Origin: Saccharothrix algeriensis
Lineage (GTDB): Bacteria > Actinomycetota > Actinomycetes > Mycobacteriales > Pseudonocardiaceae
Reading direction: 5' to 3'
Assembly (NCBI RefSeq): GCF_016907655.1
Contig: NZ_JAFBCL010000001.1
Location: 2,108,001-2,172,000, forward strand
Length of the DNA stretch: 64,000 nt
Shown: in pieces, positions 8,674 through 17,263 of the stretch
How the letters are laid out: the number at the start of each line of letters is the position of its first letter
How positions within the stretch are numbered: the first letter of the stretch is position 1
The notes under the pieces: generated by a model
What the model saw: only the letters and a program-made list of their open reading frames with translations
What the model was told of the DNA's origin: nothing
Databases searched by the model: none
Position numbers and translations under genes: made by a program

Positions 8674-11600
8674 TCAGCTTTCGGGCAGCGTCCACCGCGG
8701 TGGTTCGCCGGTCACCCTCCGGAGGGGCGCGGTCGTCTCCGCGTCGGTCTCGGGTGCGGTCCCCGGGCCGGTCCGCGGACTGGTGCGGGGGCCGGTGCGC
8801 AGGTCGCCCACCGGCACGATCGGCCCCGTGCTCTCGGCGTCCCGGTGCTCCTCCGCGCCCCGGCCGGCGCCGGCCTGCGCGGCTTCGTCCTCCCGCCGAC
8901 CGGTCTCGTAGGCGACGAGGGCTTCGGCGAGCAGCTCGGCGAGACTGAGATCACTCTTCGGCCGCCGCGAGGCGCGGGTGGCGCTGGGCGAGTCGGACGT
9001 CGGCGCGGTGGGCTCGACGAGCGGCGGCAACTCGATGGACCGCCCCCCGACGACGACCGCCGTGACGAACGGCTCCTCCCCCGGCTCCACCCCTTCGCCG
9101 GACTTCGGCCCGACCTTCGGGTCCTCCTCCGCGCCGGGGTCGGCGTGGGCGGTGGGGTCGGCGCCCCGGTTCGCAGCCGCCCCGGGCCCGGCCGGCGGGT
9201 AGGGGTCGGGGTCGTGCTCCACGTCCGCGTGCCCGAGGAAGCTGGACGGGCCGAACGGGGACGGCGGCACCGGCCCCGGCACCGGGACGGGCGGGACCTG
9301 GTCGGGTTCGGGCACCTCCGGCACGGGGTCGGGCAGCGGGGTGGGCGGCGCGGGAGGGGTCGGCGGCTCGTCCCGCTCCGGCGCGGCGGGGGCTTCGGGC
9401 GCGGGCTCGGGCTCGGGCGAGACCGGGGGTTCGGGCGTGCCGGGCGGTTCCTGTGCGCTGAACGGCTCGGGAGAGCTGAACGGCTGGGGCGCGCTGAACG
9501 GCTCGGAAGCGCCGGAGGACCTGGGCGGCCCAGGCCGCTCGTGCGCGCCGGAGGACTCCAGCGGCACAGGCTGCTCGTGCGCGCCGGAGGACTCCAGCGG
9601 CACAGGCCGCTCGTGCGCGCCGGACGGCTCGGGAGCCGTCGGCTGTCCGGGCACGGCGAACGACTCGGGCAGCACGGGCAGCTCGGGGTACAGCGAGAGT
9701 TTCGGCAGCCTCGGCAGCTCGGGCAGCTCCGGGAGCACCGGCAGCTCGGGAACCGCGTACGACTCGGGAACCGCGTATGACTCGGGCGCGGCGGGCGACA
9801 CGGGCCCCTCCGCCGGCTCGGGCGAGGTTCGCGGCTCGGGCGAGGTCTGCGGGCCGGGTGAGGTCTGCGGGCCGGGTGAGGTCTGTAGCTCGGGCGAGGT
9901 CTGCGGGCCGGGTGCCTCGTGCGGCTCAGGACCGGTGAACTGCCCCGGCACGAACGTCGGCGCGGGTGCGGGCTGTGGTCCGGAGGCGGGTGCGGGGCCG
10001 GTCGGCGGTTCGGCCGTGGGCGGTGGTTCGGGGACCCGCGCGGTGGGGATCACCGGGCCCTTGGCGAAGGCCGCGCCCAAACCGGATGGCGCCGCGTCGT
10101 CACCTCGCCCCGCGGGTCGGACCATCGACGGCGAGTCGAACATGCTCACCGGAGGCGCAGCCTCCTCGCGCAACCGCCCCGGGGCTTCGACCCGCCACTG
10201 GACGGTCTCGACCTGCTCCTCGGCGCCCGAGGCACGCTCGGCGGCATCCACGTGCTCGGCAGCGGCCAAGTGCTCTGCGGTGCCGGCGTGCTCGGCAGCG
10301 GCCAAGTGCTCTGCGGTGCCGGCGTGTTCTGCGGTGTCCAAGTGCTCTGCGGCGCCGGCGTGCTCGGCGCTGATGTGCGTGGCGCTCGCGTGCTCCGCGC
10401 CAGCGTGTTCGACGGCGTCGGCGGAGCCCTCGACGTCACCGTCACCCTCGGCCTCACGGGCACGCCGCCGCCCACCGGCTCGCTGGGAATCGATCAGCCC
10501 GGCGGCCTTGAGCGTTTCGAGGACACCGCCCCCGTCCGGGTTCGGGGGGCTGACCGCCTGCTCGCTCGTGGCGTCGGGGATCTCACCGGCCGCTTTCCGC
10601 GCTGCCCGCCGCCCGCTGCGCATGGCGCCCGCAGCGGCGATCAGCCCGGCGGCCGGCACGCTCTTGCCCGCCTCACCGCCGTGCTCGGTGTCCCCGGCGG
10701 AGGGGACGTCGGCCCCGGCCCGGTCCGAAGCGGTGTCATCGGCGGGAGCGCCGGGCTCTTCGGCAGCGATGCCCTGGTCAGGGAATTCCGAAGCGGAACC
10801 ACCGACAGGACCGTCGAGCAGCGGCCGGGCGAAGACGTGGGTCGTTTCCGACTCGGATGCGGCGGCCCCCGCCTGCCCCGGTGACGGCGGCGCGAAAGGA
10901 GCAGGCCCGGCCGCGAACGTGCCGGAGGGGGGTGTGGCGGGCGCGGCGGAGGCAGGCATGGCGGAGGCAGGCATGGCGGAGGCAGGCATGGCGGGCGCGG
11001 GCGTGGCCGGCGGAGGCAGCGCAGGCGTGGCAGGCGCAGACGTGGCAGGCAGAGGCGTGGCAGGCGCAGGCGTGTCCGTCGGGGGTGTGGCAGGCGCAGA
11101 CGTGGCAGGCGAAGGCGCAGCGGGTGCGGGTGTGCCCGGTGGAGGCGTCGCAGGCGTGGGCCCGGCAAAAGCAGGCGTGTCGGGTGGGAACGACGCAGGC
11201 GCAGGCGCGGCCGGCGTGGGCGCGGAGGCGGCGGGCGCGGGTCCGAGCGGGGGCGTCGACGGTGGCGTGGGGGTGGCGGGCGTGGGGGTGGCGGAGGGGA
11301 ACGCCTGTTCCAGGTAGGTCTGCGCGCGGGTGCGGTGGGAAGTGGGGCGTGCTTCGCCGCTTCTCGCGTGTTCCGGTCGGCCTTGGGTCGCCTGGCCAAG
11401 CCCTGCCTGCTGTGGCACTGCGGCCGCTGCCGCCGGCGGGACCGCGGGCGCGGCGGGTGGTGCGGCAGGCGTCGTGGACGGTGCCTCTGCGGTGGCGGCC
11501 GGCGTCGCCGTCGGGGCGAACGGCGCCGGTGGCGTGGTGGGCGGCGTGGTTGCCGTGGTGGGAGTCGTCGCGGCTGCGGCTGCGGGCGGCGCTGCTGCGG

Positions 11601-13323
11601 CGGGTTGCGTAGCGGGGGGCGGCGCTGTGGCGGCGGGCTGCGGCGGCGCAGCAGCGGGCGGAGGCGCTGTGGCGGGGCTGGGTGGGATCGCCGAAGCGGC
11701 TTGGGGCGTGTGAGCGGGTGCGGGCGGCTCCGCGGGCGCGCCGGTAGGGATAGGCGCGGTGGAGGCGGGCGCGTCGGTGGGAGCGGACGCGGTGGAGGCG
11801 GGCGCGCCGATAGGGGCAGGCGCGGTGGGAGCGGGTGCGCCGGTGGGAAGGGGCGCGCCGGTGGGGGCGGGTGCGAGCTGCGGAGACGGTGCGGGCAGCG
11901 GTGCGGACGCCGCCTGCGGCATGGGTGGGGTCGGGGCGTCGGTCGGGTCGGGGGCTCGGCGGCGACCGCCGGAGGCGGGTGGCTCGGCGGCGGTGCCCGG
12001 GTCGCCGAACGGCTGGACCAGCCGCCAGCGGTCCGCCGCGTGGGCGCGGGCCGCGGAGAGACCTTCCACCGTCATGTCCTCGGTGGCCCTGCGGGTGCGC
12101 TTGACGCGCAGACCTTCCGGTCGGTGCACCTGGCCCGGGCGCCACTGGCGCAGCTGCTGCCTGGCCTCCGGGGTCAGGTGCGGGTCCGGTTGCGGGGTCG
12201 TGGTGCGCGGCTCCCGGTGGAGCAGGGACGCCAGCTGCTCGTGCAGGCCGGTCGGCTTGGCGTGCACCCCGGAGAACTCGGCCGCCAGCCTCGCCCGGAC
12301 CGCGTACACCGCGCGGGCCCGGCGGCGTTCGGCCGCGTGGGCCGAGCGGAGGTCGGCCAGGGCCTCGGTCAGCTGCCCCGACACCTCGTGAACGTGCGCC
12401 AGCGCCAGCAGGCTCTCGGCGAGCAGGGTGTCGAGCTGGTGGCGTTCCGCGCTGTCCGCGGCGTCCCGCAGCAGGTCGCGCGCCTGGTCCACGCGGCCGG
12501 CCGGCAGGTGGACCCGGGTCGCGAGGGCCAGCCGCAGCCAGCCCACCGCCGGCGCCGACGGCGCCCGCACCGGGAGGTCGAGCAGGGGCGTGCCGGTTTC
12601 GGCGGCTTCCGCCGGGCGGCCCGCGTCCATCAGCGCGCAGACCAGCTCCACCACGAGCCTGCCGCGCACCTGGCCGCTGTCGGCCGCCGGGTCCGCCAGC
12701 CGGTCGAGCAGCTCCACGCCCTCGCGGCTCGCCGCGATCGCCGCGTCGAAGTCGCCCCAGCGGCGGTGCTGGCCGGCCGCCGCCGCCCGGAGCAGCCCGC
12801 GCAGCAGCAACGCCGTGTCGTGGTCCAGCACCGGGTCGGACGCGTAGAGCCGGTCGGCCTCCTCCAGTGCCTGGACCAGGGCCGGCCCGCGGCCCACCGA
12901 GACCAGGCACTCGCCGGCCTGCACGAGCGCCGAGGCGCGCAGCGAGTCCGGGACGCCGTCGGCTTCCAGGACCGGGCGGACGGCGGCGAACCCGGTCAGC
13001 GGCGCGCCGACCGCGCGGGCGCTGTCGGCCAGCTCCACGCGCAGCCGCCACGCCGTCTCGTGCTCCGCTTCGGCCTCGGCCGCCTTCAGGGCGTCCAGCG
13101 CCCGGTCGGCGACCCGGACACCGCGGCCCAGCCGGTTGCTCGCGAAGACCACCAGGGACTCCGCGCGCAACCGGTCGACCTCGTCACGGCGGGCGGAGGC
13201 GAGCGCCACCGCGCGCTCGCCCAGCACCAGGGCCAGTTCCGGCGCCCGCCAACGCAGCCGCCAGGCGGGCACGACCAGCGTGCTCACCTCGACGTCCGCC
13301 TGCGCTTCGCCCCTCGCCGCCAC
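8674..13323 (-). CDS. Giant low-complexity Pro/Ala-rich protein with N-terminal TPR-like domain
   Basis: A 1,549-residue predicted protein. Residues about 1-400 are helical and Leu/Ala/Arg-rich in a pattern like tetratricopeptide repeats (RAPELALVLGERAVALASAR; LLAESLLALAHVHEVSGQL). Residues about 450-1,440 are low-complexity, rich in Pro, Ala, Ser, Glu and Thr, with short tandem repeats such as AMPAS, AEHAGTAEHLAA, GPQTSP and ESSGAHE. The C-terminal 110 residues regain ordered character (DLSLAELLAEALVAYETGRRE). There is no signal peptide or membrane segment. It starts at GTG 13323, 16 bases after ettA, in the same direction, and is probably co-transcribed with it; a GTG at 13284 is an alternative start. 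I do not recognise the protein. The flanking genes are conserved together in mycobacteria without this one, so it is an insertion in the block or a lineage-specific gene. Confidence 0.7.
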   Translation of the reverse strand: MAARGEAQADVEVSTLVVPAWRLRWRAPELALVLGERAVALASARRDEVDRLRAESLVVFASNRLGRGVRVADRALDALKAAEAEAEHETAWRLRVELADSARAVGAPLTGFAAVRPVLEADGVPDSLRASALVQAGECLVSVGRGPALVQALEEADRLYASDPVLDHDTALLLRGLLRAAAAGQHRRWGDFDAAIAASREGVELLDRLADPAADSGQVRGRLVVELVCALMDAGRPAEAAETGTPLLDLPVRAPSAPAVGWLRLALATRVHLPAGRVDQARDLLRDAADSAERHQLDTLLAESLLALAHVHEVSGQLTEALADLRSAHAAERRRARAVYAVRARLAAEFSGVHAKPTGLHEQLASLLHREPRTTTPQPDPHLTPEARQQLRQWRPGQVHRPEGLRVKRTRRATEDMTVEGLSAARAHAADRWRLVQPFGDPGTAAEPPASGGRRRAPDPTDAPTPPMPQAASAPLPAPSPQLAPAPTGAPLPTGAPAPTAPAPIGAPASTASAPTDAPASTAPIPTGAPAEPPAPAHTPQAASAIPPSPATAPPPAAAPPQPAATAPPPATQPAAAAPPAAAAATTPTTATTPPTTPPAPFAPTATPAATAEAPSTTPAAPPAAPAVPPAAAAAVPQQAGLGQATQGRPEHARSGEARPTSHRTRAQTYLEQAFPSATPTPATPTPPSTPPLGPAPAASAPTPAAPAPASFPPDTPAFAGPTPATPPPGTPAPAAPSPATSAPATPPTDTPAPATPLPATSAPATPALPPPATPAPAMPASAMPASAMPASAAPATPPSGTFAAGPAPFAPPSPGQAGAAASESETTHVFARPLLDGPVGGSASEFPDQGIAAEEPGAPADDTASDRAGADVPSAGDTEHGGEAGKSVPAAGLIAAAGAMRSGRRAARKAAGEIPDATSEQAVSPPNPDGGGVLETLKAAGLIDSQRAGGRRRAREAEGDGDVEGSADAVEHAGAEHASATHISAEHAGAAEHLDTAEHAGTAEHLAAAEHAGTAEHLAAAEHVDAAERASGAEEQVETVQWRVEAPGRLREEAAPPVSMFDSPSMVRPAGRGDDAAPSGLGAAFAKGPVIPTARVPEPPPTAEPPTGPAPASGPQPAPAPTFVPGQFTGPEPHEAPGPQTSPELQTSPGPQTSPGPQTSPEPRTSPEPAEGPVSPAAPESYAVPESYAVPELPVLPELPELPRLPKLSLYPELPVLPESFAVPGQPTAPEPSGAHERPVPLESSGAHEQPVPLESSGAHERPGPPRSSGASEPFSAPQPFSSPEPFSAQEPPGTPEPPVSPEPEPAPEAPAAPERDEPPTPPAPPTPLPDPVPEVPEPDQVPPVPVPGPVPPSPFGPSSFLGHADVEHDPDPYPPAGPGAAANRGADPTAHADPGAEEDPKVGPKSGEGVEPGEEPFVTAVVVGGRSIELPPLVEPTAPTSDSPSATRASRRPKSDLSLAELLAEALVAYETGRREDEAAQAGAGRGAEEHRDAESTGPIVPVGDLRTGPRTSPRTGPGTAPETDAETTAPLRRVTGEPPRWTLPES

Positions 13324-13339
13324 GGTGTCCGTACCCGGC

Positions 13340-15016
13340 TCAGTCTCGTGTGAGCTTGCGGTAGGTGACGCGGTGCGGCCTCGCGGCCTCCGCGCCCAGG
13401 CGCTCCACCTTGTTCTTCTCGTAGCCCTCGAAGTTGCCCTCGAACCAGTACCACTGGGACGGGTTCTCGTCCGTGCCCTCCCACGCCAGGATGTGCGTGG
13501 CGACGCGGTCGAGGAACCACCGGTCGTGCGAGATGACCACGGCGCAGCCGGGGAACTGCTCCAGGGCGTTCTCCAGCGAACCCAGGGTCTCCACGTCCAG
13601 GTCGTTCGTCGGCTCGTCGAGCAGGATCAGGTTGCCGCCCTGCTTGAGGGTGAGCGCCAGGTTGAGCCGGTTGCGCTCGCCGCCGGACAGCACGCCCGCG
13701 GGCTTCTGCTGGTCCGGGCCCTTGAAGCCGAACGCGCTGACGTACGCCCGCGACGGCATCTCGACGTTGCCGACGTGGATGTAATCGAGGCCGTCGGAGA
13801 CGACCTCCCAGACGTTCTTCTTGGGGTCGATGCCGGCGCGGTTCTGGTCGACGTAGGACAGCTTCACCGTCTCGCCGATCTTCACCGTGCCGCCGTCGGG
13901 CTGCTCCAGGCCCACGATGGTCTTGAACAGGGTCGTCTTGCCGACGCCGTTCGGACCGATCACGCCGACGATGCCGTTGCGCGGCAGGCTGAACGACAGG
14001 CCGTCGATCAGCACCCGGTCGCCGAAGCCCTTCTTCAGGTGGTCGACCTCGACCACGACGCTGCCCAGGCGCGGGCCCGGCGGGATCTGGATCTCCTCGA
14101 AGTCGAGCTTGCGGGTCTTCTCCGCCTCGGCGGCCATCTCCTCGTAGCGGCCCAGCCGCGCCTTGGACTTGGCCTGGCGGGCCTTCGCGCCCGACCGGAC
14201 CCAGTCCAGCTCGTCCTTCAGGCGCTTCTGGAGCTTCTGGTCCTTCTTGCCCTGCACCGCGAGGCGCTCGGCCTTCTTCTCCAGGTAGGTGGAGTAGTTG
14301 CCCTCGTACGGGTGCGCCTTGCCCCGGTCGAGCTCGAGGATCCACTCGGCGAGGTTGTCCAGGAAGTACCGGTCGTGGGTGACCGCCAGGACGGCGCCGG
14401 AGTACTGGGCGAGGTGCTGTTCGAGCCACAGGACGCTCTCCGCGTCCAGGTGGTTGGTGGGCTCGTCCAGCAGCAGCAGGTCCGGCTTGCTCAGCAGCAG
14501 CTTGCACAGCGCGACCCGGCGGCGCTCGCCACCGGACAGCGTCTTGACGTCGGCGTCGGGCGGGGGGCAGCGCAGGGCGTCCATCGCCTGCTCCAGCTGG
14601 GAGTCGAGGTCCCACGCGTTCGCGTGGTCCAGCTCCTCCTGGAGCTGGCCCATCTCCTCCATCAGCTCGTCGGAGTAGTCGACGGCCATCTTCTCGGCGA
14701 TCTCGTTGAAGCGGTCCAGCTTCACCTTGATCTCGCCGAGGCCCTCCTGCACGTTGCCCAGGACGGTCTTCTCCTCGTTGAGCGGCGGCTCCTGCTGGAG
14801 GATGCCCACCGTGTAGCCCGGCGAGAGGTACGCCTCGCCGTTGCCCGGTGTGTCCAGGCCGGCCATGATCTTCAGCACGCTCGACTTGCCGGCGCCGTTC
14901 GGACCGACAACGCCGATCTTGGCGCCGGGGTAGAACATGATCGTGACGTCATCGAGGATGACCTTGTCCCCGTGCGCCTTGCGCACCTTCTTCATGGTGT
15001 AGATGAACTCGGCCAT
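13340..15016 (-). CDS. ettA: Energy-dependent translational throttle protein EttA (ABC-F ATPase)
   Basis: A 558-residue ABC-F protein with two ATPase domains and no membrane segments. The first has Walker A GPNGAGKSS, signature LSGGERRR and Walker B LLLLDEPTNHLD; the second has GPNGVGKTT, LSGGERNR and LILLDEPTNDLD. The inter-domain linker and the arm region (LEKKAERL) follow the first domain. EttA binds the ribosomal E site and gates the first elongation cycle according to ADP/ATP ratio. Start at ATG 15016 (MAEFIYTMKKVRKAHG), the usual family start. It lies upstream of the giant repetitive gene with 16 bases between them. Orthologous position to Rv2477c. Confidence 0.96.
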   Translation of the reverse strand: MAEFIYTMKKVRKAHGDKVILDDVTIMFYPGAKIGVVGPNGAGKSSVLKIMAGLDTPGNGEAYLSPGYTVGILQQEPPLNEEKTVLGNVQEGLGEIKVKLDRFNEIAEKMAVDYSDELMEEMGQLQEELDHANAWDLDSQLEQAMDALRCPPPDADVKTLSGGERRRVALCKLLLSKPDLLLLDEPTNHLDAESVLWLEQHLAQYSGAVLAVTHDRYFLDNLAEWILELDRGKAHPYEGNYSTYLEKKAERLAVQGKKDQKLQKRLKDELDWVRSGAKARQAKSKARLGRYEEMAAEAEKTRKLDFEEIQIPPGPRLGSVVVEVDHLKKGFGDRVLIDGLSFSLPRNGIVGVIGPNGVGKTTLFKTIVGLEQPDGGTVKIGETVKLSYVDQNRAGIDPKKNVWEVVSDGLDYIHVGNVEMPSRAYVSAFGFKGPDQQKPAGVLSGGERNRLNLALTLKQGGNLILLDEPTNDLDVETLGSLENALEQFPGCAVVISHDRWFLDRVATHILAWEGTDENPSQWYWFEGNFEGYEKNKVERLGAEAARPHRVTYRKLTRD

Positions 15017-15119
15017 GCCCGCGATCGTAGAGCGGTGCCGATCGGGCAAGTACCTCGGACGCCGGCAACGGACGTGGCGACAGCTCGGAGTTAACGCGAT
15101 CGTGGGTCACCCGCTGCTG

Positions 15120-15157
15120 TCACAGCGTGCCGGGCCCGTTCGGGCGCGGCGCTGTGA
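15120..15157. repeat. Inverted repeat upstream of ettA
   Basis: TCACAGCG at 15120 and its complement CGCTGTGA ending at 15157 flank a GC-rich 22-base interior that can also pair in part. It sits about 105 bases upstream of the ettA start and could be an operator or a hairpin. Confidence 0.4.
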
Positions 15158-15740
15158 CCAGCGGATCCGCTGGGATGCGCGAACTCATTGCGGTGTCAAA
15201 CCCCCGTGCCGGCGCGAGAACCGCCTCGGCGCCTTCCCACGACCTCCCTCCTCGATGCTCGTGACGACGACCCCCGGTGGCATTGTCCGGCCCGGGTGCG
15301 CGCACCGACCCGTTTCCGGCCGTCATGCCCCGAACGGCTCAGGACTGCACTTCGGTTACCCCCTTCGGGTGCTCCCAGTCACCGGGATTTCGGGCGGCGG
15401 CTACTCCACTGGCCTGGAAATCACGGCAACCGACTGACACCGGCCGCCGGCGCTGCGACGACCTCGGGCGCGGCGGCGCCTCCGCAGCGCCCGATCAGGC
15501 GGGGCGACGGGGCCTGTGACGCCCCCGGACCTGGGACGTTCCCAGGCCCGGGGTGCGGTGGGGACCGGGTCGGGAAGGAACCGAACGAGGACCGGGCCGG
15601 GCAAGCCCCGACCAGGCGGGCTCCGAACCGGGCGGGAACCGGACCCGGGCAGGCTCCGGACCCAGGGGGAACTGAACCGGGCGGGGACCAGTCCGGGGTC
15701 GATCCGATCCGGGTCGGACCAAGCCGGGCAGGTCGGGCCG

Positions 15741-15845
15741 GTCAGGCCGGGCCGGGTCAGGCCGGGCCGGGTCAGGCCGGGCCGGGTCAGGCCGGGCCGG
15801 GTCAGGCCGGGCCGGGTCAGGTCCGGCCGGGTCAGGCCGGGCCGG
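15741..15845. repeat. Seven tandem copies of a 15-bp repeat
   Basis: Seven consecutive units of GTCAGGCCGGGCCGG; the sixth differs by a two-base change (GTCAGGTCCGGCCGG). More degenerate relatives extend upstream to about 15590. The array ends 18 bases beyond the stop codon of the ssb-like gene, so it forms the 3' untranslated region of that message. Confidence 0.95.
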
Positions 15846-15862
15846 GAACCACCGGGCGCGGG

Positions 15863-16483
15863 TCAGAACGGGATCTTGGCGACCTCCTCCCCCGGCTCGT
15901 CGGCGGACTGCTCGCCCGAGCCGCCGAAGAGCGTGGCCACCTCGCCCTCCCGGCGCGGCACGACGACTTCCGGCAGGCCGCCGCCCTCCCCCGGCCCCCT
16001 GACCGGACCGCCCTCCACCGGACCGCCCTCGACCGGAGCATCCGCGACCGGACCGCTCCCGGGCGCCCCCGCGACCCCCGGTGCGGCGCGCGGCGGAGCG
16101 GTGAAGGCGTCGCCGTCCTTGCGGACGCGGGTGACGACGGCCGTGCACTGCGCCAGGTTCGGCCCCACCACCTGGGCGTCGATGTCCACGAACTGGCGCA
16201 CGCCCGGCCCGTCGGGCAACTCCTTGATCGTCATCCTGCCGTGGACCACGACCGGGTCGTTCTTGCCCAACGACCCGTAGACGTTGTCCGCCAGCGAGCG
16301 CCAGCACGTGACCGACAGGAACATGTGCGCGCCGTTCACCCACGTCTGCCGCTCCGGGTCGAACCGGCGCTCGGTGGTGAGCAGGCGGAACTTCGCCCGG
16401 CTGTCGCCCGTGCCGGTCGTCGTGCGGGTCACCTGGCTGGCCACGACGCCCGACAGCGTCACCCGCGTTTCGTTGTAAGCCAT
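15863..16483 (-). CDS. ssb: Single-stranded DNA-binding protein, paralogue type (Rv2478c-like)
   Basis: A 206-residue protein with an N-terminal OB-fold of the SSB family: ETRVTLSGVVASQVTRTTTG, TTERRFD, VTCWRSLADNVYGSLGKNDPVVVHGRM. The C-terminal 80 residues are Gly/Pro/Glu-rich and end in EEVAKIPF, a variant of the acidic DDDIPF tip that recruits repair and replication partners; the Lys within the tip is unusual. In mycobacteria a second SSB-like gene (Rv2478c) sits next to ettA, so this is probably the paralogue, not the main replicative SSB encoded beside rpsF/rpsR. Start at ATG 16483, with a GGAGGGCGAC stretch just upstream. Confidence 0.88.
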   Translation of the reverse strand: MAYNETRVTLSGVVASQVTRTTTGTGDSRAKFRLLTTERRFDPERQTWVNGAHMFLSVTCWRSLADNVYGSLGKNDPVVVHGRMTIKELPDGPGVRQFVDIDAQVVGPNLAQCTAVVTRVRKDGDAFTAPPRAAPGVAGAPGSGPVADAPVEGGPVEGGPVRGPGEGGGLPEVVVPRREGEVATLFGGSGEQSADEPGEEVAKIPF

Positions 16484-16593
16484 GTCGCCCTCCTCCGGGG
16501 TGGTCTTCCGACAGGTCCAGGTTGCCGGGGGACGGGGCGGCGGTGAACCGGTGATCCGCGATCTGTGGACAACTCCGGGGCTGTGGACAACTC

Positions 16594-16637
16594 ATGAGTG
16601 AGCACTCACTCGTTGACATGAGTGAGGACTCACTCAT
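16594..16637. promoter_or_regulatory. Twin operators for the TetR regulator
   Basis: Two near-identical palindromes: ATGAGTGAG-CA-CTCACTCGT at 16594-16613 (one mismatch) and the perfect ATGAGTGAG-GA-CTCACTCAT at 16618-16637. Their centres are 24 bp apart. They lie directly before the TetR gene, fitting autorepression and control of the exporter genes. Confidence 0.85.
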
Positions 16638-16641
16638 ACGC
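16613..16641 (+). promoter_or_regulatory. Promoter of the tetR-ABC operon, probably leaderless
   Basis: A consensus -35 box TTGACA at 16613-16618 lies between the operator cores; a -10-like ATACGC at 16636-16641 follows a 17-base spacer occupied by the second operator. Expected initiation falls at about 16648-16649, the A of the ATG start. Confidence 0.65.
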
Positions 16642-16648
16642 TTGCCCC

Positions 16649-17263
16649 ATGCCCGAGGAGACCACCCCACGGCGGAAGCGCGCACCCGCGATGAGCCCGG
16701 ACGACCGCCGGGAGGCGATCGTCGCGGCCACCGTCCCGCTGCTGTTCGAGCACGGCGCCAACGTCACGACCAGCCAGATCGCCAAGGCCGCCGGCATCGC
16801 GGAGGGGACCGTCTTCCGGGCGTTCAAGGACAAGCAGGAGCTGATCGCCACGTGCGTCCGCTCCGTGCTCGACGTCGACGCGGAACTGGAGCTGATCAAG
16901 GCCGCCGAGCAGGCGGACGCGCTCGCCGACCGCCTGTCGTGGGCGATCAGCGCCGTCTCCGGCTACCTGGACCGGACGTGGAAGCTCATCGGCGTCCTGC
17001 GCGACTCCGGCTACCACCCGCACCACGGGTCCGGCGAGCGCAAGGGGCCGCCCGTCGAGATGCAGCGCCTGTCCGAGCGCATCGCGGGCCTGTTCGAACC
17101 CGACGCGCACCGGATGCGCGTCGACCCGCAACTGGCCGCGCGACTGCTGCTCGGGCTCGTGTTCACCAACCGGATGCAGGGCGACGGCTTCGGCGACTCC
17201 ACCGCCGGGACCGACCTGCTCGTCCAGCTCTACCTGCACGGGGTGCTGAGGGGAGACCAGTGA
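16649..17263 (+). CDS. TetR-family repressor of the adjacent exporter
   Basis: A 204-residue TetR-type regulator. Residues about 18-65 form the helix-turn-helix (REAIVAATVPLLFEHGAN, TSQIAKAAGIAEGTVFRAF with the conserved GTVFRAFKDK recognition helix); the rest is a helical ligand and dimer domain. The ATG at 16649 is preferred over an in-frame GTG at 16622, which lies inside the second operator. There is no ribosome-binding site before 16649, and the promoter predicts initiation at that ATG, so the message is probably leaderless. The gene overlaps the ATPase gene by four bases (GTGA). It probably represses the three-gene operon and is released by a drug-like ligand. Confidence 0.9.
   Translation: MPEETTPRRKRAPAMSPDDRREAIVAATVPLLFEHGANVTTSQIAKAAGIAEGTVFRAFKDKQELIATCVRSVLDVDAELELIKAAEQADALADRLSWAISAVSGYLDRTWKLIGVLRDSGYHPHHGSGERKGPPVEMQRLSERIAGLFEPDAHRMRVDPQLAARLLLGLVFTNRMQGDGFGDSTAGTDLLVQLYLHGVLRGDQ

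Larger units (their letters stand above)
15017..15862. other. Long gene-free region between ssb-like gene and ettA
   Basis: About 850 bases without coding character on either strand. It holds the inverted repeat at 15120-15157, degenerate CCGGGC-rich direct repeats from about 15590, and a clean 15-bp tandem array at 15741-15845. The ettA promoter should lie near 15020-15110 on the minus strand but is not obvious. Confidence 0.6.

Noticed and set aside
15741..15845. CRISPR array
   Set aside because: Units are contiguous 15-mers without spacers and no cas genes are near.
15188..16546. Plus-strand frame across the 15-bp repeat array encoding a Gly/Pro/Gln repeat protein
   Set aside because: The repeat period is a multiple of three, so it cannot break the frame; there is no ribosome site, and its far end is antisense to the ssb-like gene.
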